In this document: positions 46,001-54,358 of the stretch, in pieces | How positions within the stretch are numbered: the stretch's first letter is position 1 | Layout of the letters: each line of letters starts with the position of its first letter | Source: Chelativorans sp. YIM 93263 | GTDB lineage: Bacteria; Pseudomonadota; Alphaproteobacteria; Rhizobiales; Rhizobiaceae | Length of the DNA stretch: 64,000 bases | Reading direction: 5' to 3' | Assembly: GCF_028767125.1 (NCBI RefSeq) | Contig: NZ_JAKCWP010000003.1 | Location: forward strand, 1 to 64,000 | The notes under the pieces: model-generated | Databases searched by the model: none | What the model was told of the DNA's origin: nothing | The model's input: only the letters and a program-made list of their open reading frames with translations | Made by a program: the position numbers and the translations under genes

Positions 46001-46615
46001 TTAGTGCGAAATCCGACCGGCCTTGATCTGTTCCAGTCTGTATTTCAAAAGCCGCATCATGCGACTTTCGAAATTGATGGATTCGATGCGGTCGAATCTC
46101 ACCTGGGCAGCGTCGTGTTGTGCGAGGATTTTGCTGGTCGTCTGTTCCACATCTGAAGCAAGTGCGCCGCAATTCCGCCGCCGAGGCAAGGCTTTCAACG
46201 CATCTTCCAACATTCGCGCATGATTCTTGGCGATGACGAGATGGCTCTCTTCGTGGCGCTTTATATCCCGCTCCAACGTATCCCAGATCAGCCGGACGTG
46301 TGATTCCGCGCGGTTTCGAGTGCGCCATCGGGGCAGTATAACTTCAGCCTCGACGGACACGCGCGTACCCGCAACCTCACAGAAGCGTTGGGCTTCAGCG
46401 TATTCGACCTTCGCGGAGAATTCGAGCCGCGTTGCGCCGGGATGCCCGCCGCGCCTTCCGTCCAGCCGTGGTCCGTGCGCCTGCAACTCGCGTTCGATCT
46501 CGGCCAGTGTCACACCGCTGACGGGAAAGTAATTATAGGTTCTGGAAATGCTCGCCGCCGAGACCGACATCACTGTAACGGCCAATAGGGAAGAGACAAG
46601 AATGATGCGTTTCAT
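46001..46615 (-). CDS. DUF922 secreted protein with HExxH motif
   Basis: 204 residues with a signal peptide (MKRIILVSSLLAVTVMSVSA). The mature domain, SRTYNYFPVSGVTLAEIERELQAHGPRL, matches DUF922, a predicted Zn-dependent protease family. The zinc motif is H121-EESH-125 in KRHEESHLVIAKNH, and the pair of cysteines (C79 and the later RRRNCGAL) may form a disulfide. Probably acts in the periplasm; substrate unknown. The start at 46615 fits the signal peptide; the open frame continues to 46705. Divergent from folP. Confidence 0.82.
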   Translation of the reverse strand: MKRIILVSSLLAVTVMSVSAASISRTYNYFPVSGVTLAEIERELQAHGPRLDGRRGGHPGATRLEFSAKVEYAEAQRFCEVAGTRVSVEAEVILPRWRTRNRAESHVRLIWDTLERDIKRHEESHLVIAKNHARMLEDALKALPRRRNCGALASDVEQTTSKILAQHDAAQVRFDRIESINFESRMMRLLKYRLEQIKAGRISH

Positions 46616-46776
46616 ACTATTCCTTCCATCTGGAATCGTGCGGCAATCGCAACGGCAATGCAAGTCACTAAACGTTGGTCCGCAAACGAATTGCTGGGCA
46701 CACATGTGAACGGCAATTGATTTTTGGCGGCGGCCGACCGCACAACAGCAGCCCGAAGTGGGAGGGAACGAGGCAA

Positions 46777-47613
46777 ATGACGAATCCGCAATCCTGGCAC
46801 CTTGCTCACGGACGTCAGCTCGAGCTTGGCCGCGATGCCGCGATCATGGGGGTGCTCAACGTCACGCCGGACAGCTTTTCCGACGGCGGGCGCTATACGG
46901 CGTTGGAGGAAGCGGTGAAGCATGCGCACGCCATGGTGGAACAAGGCGCGGTGATCATCGACATCGGTGGCGAATCCACACGGCCGGGCGGCGCTCCCGT
47001 AACCGCCGAGAAAGAGCAATCGCGTGCCCTGCCCGTTATCGAAGCCCTGGCTGGTGAACCCGACATTCTCATTTCGATCGATACCTATCGTGCCGAGACG
47101 GCGCGGATGGCCGTTGCGGCCGGCGCACATATCATCAACGATGTCTGGGGCCTGCAGAAAGAACCAGAGATTGCCGGCGTGGCCGCGGAGAGCGGAGCGG
47201 GGCTCATGGTGATGCATACCGGGCGGGAGCGGAATAAACTCCCTGACGTCATCGCCGATCAATTCGCCTATCTGCGCCGTTCGCTGGAGATCGCGCATGG
47301 CGCCGGGGTGAAGGACGAGCAGATCGTGCTCGATCCCGGCTTCGGCTTCGCCAAGGACCCGCAAGAGAACGCGGAGATCATGGCACGTTTCGGCGAATTG
47401 GCCGGGCTCGGCTATCCGCTTGCTGTGGGCACATCGCGGAAGCGCTTCATCGGTCATTTCACCGGGCGCGAAGCAGACGACAGGGACACGGGAACCGCCG
47501 CCAGTTGCGCGCTGTTGAGAATGAAGGGCGCGTCGGTTTTCCGCGTACACGATGTCGCATGCAATAGAGATGCGCTTCGCATTGCGGATGCTATGCTGGC
47601 GGCGGAAAAATAG
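46777..47613 (+). CDS. folP: Dihydropteroate synthase
   Basis: 278 residues, TIM barrel. MGVLNVTPDSFSDGGRY and IDIGGESTRPGG are the two family signatures; SIDTYRAETARMAV and LDPGFGFAKDPQENAEIM complete the pterin-binding site. It joins p-aminobenzoate to hydroxymethyldihydropterin pyrophosphate and is the sulfonamide target. GGGAGGGAACGAGG precedes the ATG at 46777; the open frame upstream to 46675 shows no similarity. First gene of folP-folB-folK. Confidence 0.96.
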   Translation: MTNPQSWHLAHGRQLELGRDAAIMGVLNVTPDSFSDGGRYTALEEAVKHAHAMVEQGAVIIDIGGESTRPGGAPVTAEKEQSRALPVIEALAGEPDILISIDTYRAETARMAVAAGAHIINDVWGLQKEPEIAGVAAESGAGLMVMHTGRERNKLPDVIADQFAYLRRSLEIAHGAGVKDEQIVLDPGFGFAKDPQENAEIMARFGELAGLGYPLAVGTSRKRFIGHFTGREADDRDTGTAASCALLRMKGASVFRVHDVACNRDALRIADAMLAAEK

Positions 47614-47628
47614 GACAAGGCGGCACGC

Positions 47629-47988
47629 ATGTATGTCATCCGCATGAAGAACTGCGCCTTCTTCGCACGCCACGGTGTGCGCGACGAAGAGGAAACGCTG
47701 GGCCAACGCTTCTATGTTGATGCGGAGCTGACCGTGGATCCCGGCGGTGCACTCGCCAAGGACTCGATCGAGGGCACGGTGGACTATGGCGTCGCCTTTT
47801 CGGTCATCCAGACCATCATTACGGGCAAACGTCGTTATCTCATCGAATCGCTGGCGCTCGAGGTGGGCAAGGCCCTCTGTGACCGATTCCCCGAGATCGT
47901 CCATGCCTCCATCACCATCAGGAAGCCCAATGCGCCGGTCCCTGGCGTGCTGGACTATGTCGAGGTAACGGTTGACTGGCCGTCCTGA
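47629..47988 (+). CDS. folB: Dihydroneopterin aldolase
   Basis: 119 residues. MKNCAFFARHGVRDEEETLGQRFYVDAELTVD is the FolB N-terminus with the pterin-binding F-x-A-x-HG-V segment; TVDYGVAF and LIESLALEVGKAL follow. It splits 7,8-dihydroneopterin into hydroxymethyldihydropterin and glycolaldehyde. It follows folP by 15 bases and overlaps folK by 17 bases. Confidence 0.95.
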   Translation: MYVIRMKNCAFFARHGVRDEEETLGQRFYVDAELTVDPGGALAKDSIEGTVDYGVAFSVIQTIITGKRRYLIESLALEVGKALCDRFPEIVHASITIRKPNAPVPGVLDYVEVTVDWPS

Positions 47989-48499
47989 AACACGCGCATT
48001 CCTCGGCCTGGGCGGCAATATCGGCGATCCCGCAACGACAATGGCCATCGCGCTGCGTACGCTTGACGCGACGGACGGCGTATCGGTGGAGCGGGTCTCG
48101 TCTCTTTACCGGACACCACCGTGGGGCGAGGTCGACCAGCCGGATTTCCTGAATGCGGTGGCGGAAGTCAGAACTGGGCTCTCCGCGCGTGAACTTCTCG
48201 ACGCCTGCCTTTCCACCGAAAGAGCACTGAAACGCGAGCGCCGCGAGCGATGGGGACCGCGACTCATCGATCTGGACATTCTTCTTTACGGGGAGGAACG
48301 GATCGCGGGGGACGGCCTGGAGATCCCCCATCCACGAATGCTGGGGCGCGCTTTCGTTCTCGTCCCGCTTGCCGAGATCGCACCCGGCCTGACGCTGGAC
48401 GGCCTGACTGTCCGCGACCACCTTTCCCGGCTCGACACCGGCGGGATCGACCGCGTGAGCAACGGGACAGGCTGGTGGAAGGGTACCGGCGCCGAGTAG
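47972..48499 (+). CDS. folK: Hydroxymethyldihydropterin pyrophosphokinase
   Basis: 175 residues. FLGLGGNIGDP and the family signature ERRERWGPRLIDLDILLYG are intact, as is IPHPRMLGRAFVLVPLAEIAP. It pyrophosphorylates the pterin for FolP. The start is TTG at 47972 within the end of folB, with CGAGG just upstream, so folB and folK are translationally coupled. Confidence 0.95.
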   Translation: MTGRPETRAFLGLGGNIGDPATTMAIALRTLDATDGVSVERVSSLYRTPPWGEVDQPDFLNAVAEVRTGLSARELLDACLSTERALKRERRERWGPRLIDLDILLYGEERIAGDGLEIPHPRMLGRAFVLVPLAEIAPGLTLDGLTVRDHLSRLDTGGIDRVSNGTGWWKGTGAE

Positions 48500-48597
48500 A
48501 GAATAATCCCGCGTCGTTTTTGATACCTCCGGCGTCGTCTCGCAGCAAGCGAGCCTTCCATTCATACTGCAATGCTCAACTTATGGAGGATGGCTCT

Positions 48598-48900
48598 ATG
48601 GCCGATCTGTACGTGGTTTACTGGCGTGACATTCCCGCGCAGGTTATCGTGCGCAAGGGGCGCAAGACAGCCAAGCGGGAGCTGCCGCTGCGCTTCACCG
48701 AAGCCATCGACATGTGCGCCATGCGCGTCGGCGCGCGCGACACCGATTCCTATCTGGCCGAGTGGCGGCGTGGAGAGCCTCAAACCGTGAGCGACGATCT
48801 GGACGCCGAGGCAGACAGGGCCATGACGGCAATCGAACAGGAATTCACGGAAGAGCGCCTGAAGGCGCTCGTCAAGGCAGGCGGTCATGCCGGGACCTGA
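48598..48900 (+). CDS. PF13769-type 'virulence factor' protein, first gene of the C1/corrinoid module
   Basis: 100 residues, MADLYVVYWRDIPAQVIVRK onward, then TAKRELPLRFTEAIDMCAMRVGARDTDSYLAEWRRGEP and an acidic C-terminus. This matches the small family labelled virulence factor (PF13769), found in alphaproteobacteria next to MttB-type methyltransferases, corrinoid proteins and MetF, so the name is probably misleading. GGAGGA stands 8 bases before the ATG at 48598. It overlaps the MetV-like gene by 14 bases. The biochemical role is unknown; a helper of methyl transfer is inferred from context. Confidence 0.85.
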   Translation: MADLYVVYWRDIPAQVIVRKGRKTAKRELPLRFTEAIDMCAMRVGARDTDSYLAEWRRGEPQTVSDDLDAEADRAMTAIEQEFTEERLKALVKAGGHAGT

Positions 48901-49477
48901 GCAGCACAAGGCGGCCATCACACAGGGCACGCTGGTGCGCAAAGCGCGCAGCCTCCTGGCCTATAAGCCGGCCGATGTTTCACCGCAGAGGCGGGTCCAG
49001 CGACACTACACCATGCGGCTGTGGTCCGTGCGCCATGCCCGCTTTCTCGAATGGTTGTATGCACGTTTCGCGGACATGTTTCTTACGCTTCACCCCGTGT
49101 GGAAAGCAGTCGGCTACGGCCGTGCGGAAAGACCAGTCAAATTCGTCGAGAAGCGCGTGAAGGGCCTTATGTTCGACTGCCGCATGTGCGGGCAGTGCAT
49201 TCTGTCGTCCACGGGCATGTCGTGCCCGATGAACTGTCCCAAGCAGCTCAGAAACGGGCCATGCGGCGGTGTGCGGGCGAACGGCAGTTGCGAGGTGGAG
49301 CCGGATATGCCCTGCGTCTGGGTGAAAGCCTGGGAAGGGGCGCAGCGCATGCGTGATCAGAACGCGATCTGCAACATACAAAAGCCGGTCGACCAGTCCC
49401 TGCGCGAAACATCCGCCTGGCTCCGCGTCACCGCGGCAACCGCGGCGGAGCGGGAGAAGGCATCGGAGGCACAATGA
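48887..49477 (+). CDS. MetV-like cysteine-rich methylenetetrahydrofolate reductase partner (MTHFR_C)
   Basis: 196 residues. A basic helical N-terminus (~90 residues) leads to a cysteine cluster C98-x2-C101-x2-C104-x8-C113-x3-C117-x8-C126 with PCGG, then C135 and C143. This is the MTHFR_C/PF12225 pattern of acetogen MetV, which pairs with the MetF flavoprotein and carries zinc or Fe-S. It overlaps both the preceding gene (14 bases) and metF (4 bases, ATGA at 49474), so the three are co-translated. Metal content and electron partner are not determinable. Confidence 0.87.
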   Translation: MPGPEQHKAAITQGTLVRKARSLLAYKPADVSPQRRVQRHYTMRLWSVRHARFLEWLYARFADMFLTLHPVWKAVGYGRAERPVKFVEKRVKGLMFDCRMCGQCILSSTGMSCPMNCPKQLRNGPCGGVRANGSCEVEPDMPCVWVKAWEGAQRMRDQNAICNIQKPVDQSLRETSAWLRVTAATAAEREKASEAQ

Positions 49478-50571
49478 ACCAACGCCCGCGCCAGCCGGAC
49501 GAAAACCCGCAAGGCATTGATCTTCCGCTCGATCCGCTCCCCGGTCATTCTTCGCACGGGCGGTTGGAGCGCGTTCTGAAACGTGGCGAGTTCGCCGTCA
49601 CGGCCGAGCTCAACCCGCCGGACAGTGCCAATGCGCAGGACGTCTATGAGCGTGCCGCGGTCTTCGACGGATGGGTGGACGGGATTAACGCCGTCGATGC
49701 CTCGGGCGCCAATTGCCACATGTCGTCCATGGGAATCTGCGCGCTGCTGACGCGCATGGGCTATGCACCGATCATGCAGATCGCCTGCCGCGACCGCAAT
49801 CGCATTGCCATCCAGGGTGACGTGCTGGGCGCGGCAGCCATGGGTGTCGGCAACATCCTGTGCCTGACGGGAGACGGGGTCCAGGCAGGCGATCAGCCGG
49901 GCGCCAAGCCGGTCTTCGACCTCGACTGCATGTCTTTGCTGGAGACGATACGGACCATGCGGGACGAGGAAAAGTTTCTCTCCGGGCGTAAACTCACGAC
50001 GGCGCCGGCGGTCTTCCTCGGCGGGGCTATCAATCCGTTCGCACCCCCTTACGATTTCCGACCCCAGCGGCTTGCCAAGAAGGTGGCAGCGGGGGCGCAG
50101 TTCGTGCAGAGCCAGTATTGCTTCGACGTGCCCATGCTGCGTGAGTACATGAAGCGTGTGCGCGACATGGGCCTGCACGAGAAATGCTTCATTCTGGTCG
50201 GCGTGGGCCCCCTCGCCTCGGCCAAGGCGGCGCGCTGGATCCGCTCCAATGTTCCCGGCGTTCATATCCCGGACTCGGTAATTGCGCGGTTGGAAGGTGC
50301 CGACAAACAGAAGGAAGAAGGCAAGCGCCTGTGCATCGACATCATCAACGAGGTGAAGGAGATCGAGGGCGTTTCCGGCATCCATGTCATGGCCTACCGC
50401 CAGGAAGAGTATGTGGCCGAGATCGTCCATGAATCCGGCGTTCTGAAAGGCCGCCGCCCCTGGAAGCGCGAGCCCGGTCCCGACGACGCGCTGGTGGCCG
50501 AGCGGCTTGACCATATTCTCGACAATCCCAGCGAAGAACCGGTGGATATGGTCAAGGATGCCGCGGGATAA
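49474..50571 (+). CDS. metF: Methylenetetrahydrofolate reductase, MetF-type barrel
   Basis: 365 residues, TIM barrel with FAVTAELNPPDSANAQDVYERAAVF at strand 1, IMQIACRDRNRIAIQGDVLGAAAMGVGNILCLTGDG (folate/FAD site) and AQFVQSQYCFDVPMLREYM. It interconverts CH2=THF and CH3-THF. It is longer than E. coli MetF (296) and lies directly behind the MetV-like gene, as in acetogens and unlike typical methionine-biosynthetic metF. In an aerobic host it may run in the oxidative direction to dispose of methyl groups. A separate biosynthetic metF may exist elsewhere. Confidence 0.9.
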   Translation: MNQRPRQPDENPQGIDLPLDPLPGHSSHGRLERVLKRGEFAVTAELNPPDSANAQDVYERAAVFDGWVDGINAVDASGANCHMSSMGICALLTRMGYAPIMQIACRDRNRIAIQGDVLGAAAMGVGNILCLTGDGVQAGDQPGAKPVFDLDCMSLLETIRTMRDEEKFLSGRKLTTAPAVFLGGAINPFAPPYDFRPQRLAKKVAAGAQFVQSQYCFDVPMLREYMKRVRDMGLHEKCFILVGVGPLASAKAARWIRSNVPGVHIPDSVIARLEGADKQKEEGKRLCIDIINEVKEIEGVSGIHVMAYRQEEYVAEIVHESGVLKGRRPWKREPGPDDALVAERLDHILDNPSEEPVDMVKDAAG

Positions 50572-50664
50572 GGGGCCAGAGAATAAGGGATCCGGGAGTA
50601 GGGAAATAGTGAAACGCGCAAACTGCCACGTTCCCTCCCTCAGCTTGAAATTGCAGAGATAACC

Positions 50665-50684
50665 ATATAAAGAAGTCTTTATAT
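50665..50684. promoter_or_regulatory. 20-bp inverted repeat upstream of the methyltransferase gene
   Basis: ATATAAAGAAGTCTTTATAT has perfect 9-bp arms around a central AG, ending 16 bases before the ATG at 50701. It lies in the only sizeable gap (129 bases) before the methyltransferase gene. The AT-rich symmetrical form suits an ArsR-type dimer site, possibly a SahR-like regulator of methyl metabolism. The regulator identity is a guess. Confidence 0.65.
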
Positions 50685-50700
50685 CGTTGGAGAACCGCGC

Positions 50701-51672
50701 ATGACCCGCACCATTGTCGCCTCAGCGACCAAAGAAGTCGTCATCGGCTTCGACCAGCCTTTCTGTGTGATCGGCGAGCGTATTAATCCGACCGGGCGGA
50801 AAAAGCTGGCGGCCGAGATGGTGGCCGGCAATTTCGAGACGGTGAAGAAGGATGCGCTCGACCAGGTCGCAGCCGGCGCCACCATGCTGGACGTGAACGC
50901 CGGCGTGACGGCTGTCGATCCGAACGCCACCGAGCCTGACCTGCTCGTGCAGACGCTTCAGATCGTTCAGGATCTTGTGGGTGTGCCGCTGTCCATCGAT
51001 TCCTCGGTTTCCGCAGCCATCGAGGCGGCCCTCAAAGTGGCGAAGGGTCGGCCACTGATCAACTCCGTGACCGGTGAAGACGAGAAGCTTGAGGCAATCC
51101 TCCCGCTCATCAAGAAATACGACGTGCCGGTGGTGGCGATTTCGAACGACGAAACGGGCATTTCCGAGGACCCGGATGTGCGCTTTGAAGTCGCCAAGAA
51201 AATTGTTCAGCGCGCGGCGGACTATGGCATCCCCGCGCATGACATTGTCGTCGATCCGCTCGTGATGCCTATCGGCGCGATGGGCACGGCCGGAAGGCAG
51301 GTCTTCGCGCTTCTGCGGCGCTTGCGCGAGGAGTTGAAGGTCAACACGACCTGCGGGCTTTCCAACATCTCTTTCGGCCTTCCCCATCGCCACGGCATCA
51401 ATGCCGCCTTCATTCCTATGGTCATCGGTGCGGGCATGACGAGCGCCATCATGAACCCCTGCCGACCGCAGGAGATGGAGATGGTGCGCGGCGCCAACGT
51501 ACTGAACGGTACGGACGCAAATTGCTACACCTGGATCATGACCTACAAGGACCATCAGCCGGCATCCTCTGGGAACTCAAACGCCTCGGCAGCGTCAAGC
51601 AGTAGTGGGGCCCAGGCCAGCGCGGCCGGACGCCGCCGCGGCGGACGAGAGGCACGGCGTACCCGGGTCTGA
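50701..51672 (+). CDS. Methyltetrahydrofolate:corrinoid methyltransferase (AcsE/MtgA-like)
   Basis: 323 residues with a pterin-binding TIM barrel: FCVIGERINPTGRKKLAAEM, ATMLDVNAGV, LSIDSSVSAAIEAAL, LINSVTGEDEKLE, DIVVDPLVMPIG and TTCGLSNISFGLPHR. These match AcsE and the MtgA-type enzymes that move methyl groups between a corrinoid protein and THF. The last ~35 residues are a low-complexity Ser/Ala/Arg tail absent from the barrel. AGAACCGCGC precedes the ATG. It would link demethylation of a donor such as glycine betaine with the MetVF pair upstream. Confidence 0.9.
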   Translation: MTRTIVASATKEVVIGFDQPFCVIGERINPTGRKKLAAEMVAGNFETVKKDALDQVAAGATMLDVNAGVTAVDPNATEPDLLVQTLQIVQDLVGVPLSIDSSVSAAIEAALKVAKGRPLINSVTGEDEKLEAILPLIKKYDVPVVAISNDETGISEDPDVRFEVAKKIVQRAADYGIPAHDIVVDPLVMPIGAMGTAGRQVFALLRRLREELKVNTTCGLSNISFGLPHRHGINAAFIPMVIGAGMTSAIMNPCRPQEMEMVRGANVLNGTDANCYTWIMTYKDHQPASSGNSNASAASSSSGAQASAAGRRRGGREARRTRV

Positions 51673-51747
51673 CTGGTCAGCGGAGGCTGCGGTGACCCTT
51701 CACCCCGTGGATGCCTGTATCCGCAACCCTCCGGAGGCGCGTGTCCA

Positions 51748-53826
51748 ATGAACGCACCAGCCAACACCGAAGATCACCTGGTGCTGTTCATGCCCTCGGG
51801 CAAGCGCGGACGCTTTCCCAAAGGTACGGCTATTCTGGACGCCGCGCGGGAACTCGGCGTGTATGTCGAGAGCGTGTGCGGCGGGCGGGCGACATGCGGG
51901 CGGTGCCAGATCGAAGTGCAAGAAGGTCACTTCGCCAAGCACAAGATCTCTTCGTCCAAGGACAGTATCTCAGCAGTTGGCCCAAAGGAGGCGCGCTATG
52001 CCGAAAAGCGAAATCTGCCGGCCGGTCGCCGCCTCTCCTGCTCCGCGACCGTTCAGGGCGATCTCGTCGTGGACGTGCCGCAGGATGCCATCGTCAACGC
52101 GCAGGTGGTTCGCAAGGATGCGGACCAACGCATCATCCACCGGCACCCGGCCGTGCAACTTTGCTATGTCGAGGTGGACGAGCCAGACATGCACAAACCG
52201 CTCGGCGACGTGGATCGGCTGAAAGCCGCACTTGCAAAGGACTGGGGATTCAAGCGCCTGGAGGCTGATTTTCATATTCTGAATCAGGTGCAATCGGCTC
52301 TGCGCCAGGGCGAATGGACCGTGACGGCAGCGATCCATCAGGATCAGGACGACGACGTCGCGCAGATCATCGCTCTGTGGCCGGGTTTGAAGAACGAGGC
52401 CTACGGCATTGCCTGCGATATCGGCTCGACCACGATCGCCATGCATCTCGTCTCGCTTCTTTCCGGGCGCGTAGTGGCTTCGGCGGGGGCAACGAACCCG
52501 CAGATCCGGTTCGGGGAAGACCTGATGAGCCGGGTTTCCTACGTCATGATGAACCCGGATGGCCGACCGGCCATGACGAAGGCGGTGCGCCTGGAAATTT
52601 CCAAGCTCGTGGACAAAGTGGCCGCCGAAGGCGGGATCGAACGCGCCGATATTCTCGACGCAGTCTTTGTCGGCAACCCGATCATGCATCACCTCTTCCT
52701 CGGCATCGATCCGACCGAGATTGGCGGTGCTCCCTTTGCCCTGGCCGTTTCCGGCGCCATAAAGGCTCGTGCGGAAGACTTGCGGCTGAGCCTCAATCCT
52801 GGTGCGCGGCTTTACGTGCTGCCCTGCATCGCGGGCCATGTGGGCGCGGACTCGGCTGCCGTAACCCTCTCGGAGGGCCCTCACCGGCAGGACGAAATGA
52901 TGCTGGTCGTCGATGTGGGAACGAATGCGGAAATCGTTCTCGGCAATCGCGAGCGCGTCGTCGCCGCCTCCTCGCCCACCGGCCCTGCCTTCGAGGGCGC
53001 TGAAATTTCCTCCGGCCAACGCGCCGCCCCCGGCGCGATCGAGCGCGTCCGGATCGAGCGCGAGACCTTGGAACCGCGCTTCCGCGTTATCGGATCGGAG
53101 CTCTGGTCCGATGACGAAGGGTTCGCCGAGGCTGTCGGTTCCACAGGCGTGACGGGTATCTGCGGCTCCGGAATCATCGAGGTGATTGCGGAGATGTATC
53201 TTGCCGGAATCATCTCGGAAGACGGTGTGATCGACGGCGCGTTGGCGGCGAAGACGTCCCGTATCATCTCCGAGGGGCGGACCTATTCCTATGTTCTGAA
53301 AGAACACGCGCCGCGCATAACGGTGACCCAGAACGACGTGCGCGCGATCCAGCTTGCAAAGGCCGCGCTCTATGCCGGCACGAAGCTTCTAATGGAGAAG
53401 CAAGGCGTCGAGACGGTGGACGCCATCCGGTTTGCCGGCGCCTTCGGCTCCTTCATCGACCCCAGCTACGCGATGGTTCTCGGCCTCATTCCCGATTGCG
53501 ACTTGAACAAGGTTTCAGCCGTCGGCAATGCAGCCGGCACTGGCGCGCGGATGGCGCTTCTCAATCGACAGCACAGGCGCGAAATCGAAGAGACAGTGCG
53601 GCGGGTCGAAAAGATCGAAACAGCGCTGGAGCCCAAATTCCAGGAACACTTTGTCTACGCGATGGCGCTGCCCAACAAGGTCGACCCGTTTCCGAAGCTT
53701 GCTGAACAGGTGGAATTACCGCCGCGCAAAGTATTGGGTTCGGATGAAGCCGGTGGCGAACGTCGCCGCCGCTCACGCGAAAGGCGCGCCAAAGCAGCGG
53801 ATGCCGCAAAAAATTCAGGGGGCTGA
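51748..53826 (+). CDS. RACo-type reductive activator of corrinoid proteins ([2Fe-2S] plus DUF4445/ASKHA)
   Basis: 692 residues. The N-terminal plant-type ferredoxin domain has C44-x5-C50-x2-C53 and C98 (VCGGRATCGRCQ, RRLSC). A linker is followed by the ASKHA ATPase fold from about residue 220 (ACDIGSTTIAMHLV, VVDVGTNAEIVLGNR, GICGSGIIEV, FAGAFGSFIDP). RACo proteins reduce Co(II) back to Co(I) in corrinoid methyltransferase systems using ATP. A basic, Arg-rich tail ends the protein. No corrinoid protein is encoded nearby, so its target is elsewhere. Confidence 0.92.
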   Translation: MNAPANTEDHLVLFMPSGKRGRFPKGTAILDAARELGVYVESVCGGRATCGRCQIEVQEGHFAKHKISSSKDSISAVGPKEARYAEKRNLPAGRRLSCSATVQGDLVVDVPQDAIVNAQVVRKDADQRIIHRHPAVQLCYVEVDEPDMHKPLGDVDRLKAALAKDWGFKRLEADFHILNQVQSALRQGEWTVTAAIHQDQDDDVAQIIALWPGLKNEAYGIACDIGSTTIAMHLVSLLSGRVVASAGATNPQIRFGEDLMSRVSYVMMNPDGRPAMTKAVRLEISKLVDKVAAEGGIERADILDAVFVGNPIMHHLFLGIDPTEIGGAPFALAVSGAIKARAEDLRLSLNPGARLYVLPCIAGHVGADSAAVTLSEGPHRQDEMMLVVDVGTNAEIVLGNRERVVAASSPTGPAFEGAEISSGQRAAPGAIERVRIERETLEPRFRVIGSELWSDDEGFAEAVGSTGVTGICGSGIIEVIAEMYLAGIISEDGVIDGALAAKTSRIISEGRTYSYVLKEHAPRITVTQNDVRAIQLAKAALYAGTKLLMEKQGVETVDAIRFAGAFGSFIDPSYAMVLGLIPDCDLNKVSAVGNAAGTGARMALLNRQHRREIEETVRRVEKIETALEPKFQEHFVYAMALPNKVDPFPKLAEQVELPPRKVLGSDEAGGERRRRSRERRAKAADAAKNSGG

Positions 53827-53836
53827 AACGCCCCCC
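53818..53836. terminator. Bidirectional terminator between the RACo gene and ndk
   Basis: GGGGGC (53818-53823), loop TGAAAC, GCCCCC (53830-53835), then CGATTTT on the plus strand; on the minus strand the stem is followed by TGAATTTTTT. The RACo stop codon TGA (53824-53826) forms the start of the loop. It can serve both convergent genes. Confidence 0.85.
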
Positions 53837-53863
53837 GATTTTAACAACGAGAAAAGTATCGCC

Positions 53864-54286
53864 TCAGCCAACGATCTCGGTCTCAGAGAACCAGTAGCGG
53901 ATTTCCTCGGCGGCCGTTTCCGGCGCATCGGAACCGTGAACGGAGTTTTCGCCGATGGACTTGGCATAAAGCTTGCGAATCGTGCCTTCGGCTGCATCAG
54001 CCGGGTTGGTGGCACCCATCACTTCGCGGTTCTTGGCGATGGCGTTCTCGCCTTCAAGAACCTGCACCACGGTCGGGCCCGACGACATGAACTCGCAAAG
54101 CTCATCGAAAAACGGACGCTCCTTGTGGACGGCATAAAAGCCCTCCGCCTGGCGGCGGCTCATCCATACGCGCTTGGAGGCGACGACCCGCAGGCCCGCG
54201 TCCTCGAGCATCTTTGTTATGGCGCCGGTCAGGTTGCCTTGCGTCGCGTCCGGCTTGATCATGGAAAAAGTACGTTCAATGGCCAT
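53864..54286 (-). CDS. ndk: Nucleoside diphosphate kinase
   Basis: 140 residues, [21 protein letters not shown] onward. The catalytic histidine is H117 in ENSVHGSD, and the nucleotide-binding segments [19 protein letters not shown] are intact. It balances nucleoside triphosphate pools by phosphate transfer. Length fits the family. Single gene ending at the shared terminator. Confidence 0.97.
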   Translation of the reverse strand: MAIERTFSMIKPDATQGNLTGAITKMLEDAGLRVVASKRVWMSRRQAEGFYAVHKERPFFDELCEFMSSGPTVVQVLEGENAIAKNREVMGATNPADAAEGTIRKLYAKSIGENSVHGSDAPETAAEEIRYWFSETEIVG

Positions 54287-54358
54287 ATCGGCTCCTTGTC
54301 TGGGGAAACTCGTGGATGGCGGGTCTATAGCCGCGCGATCGCGTGATGTGAAGAGTGA

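Noticed and set aside
46612-48048. 478-codon open frame antisense to folP-folB
   Set aside because: Overlaps three genes with clear family motifs; no motif of its own.
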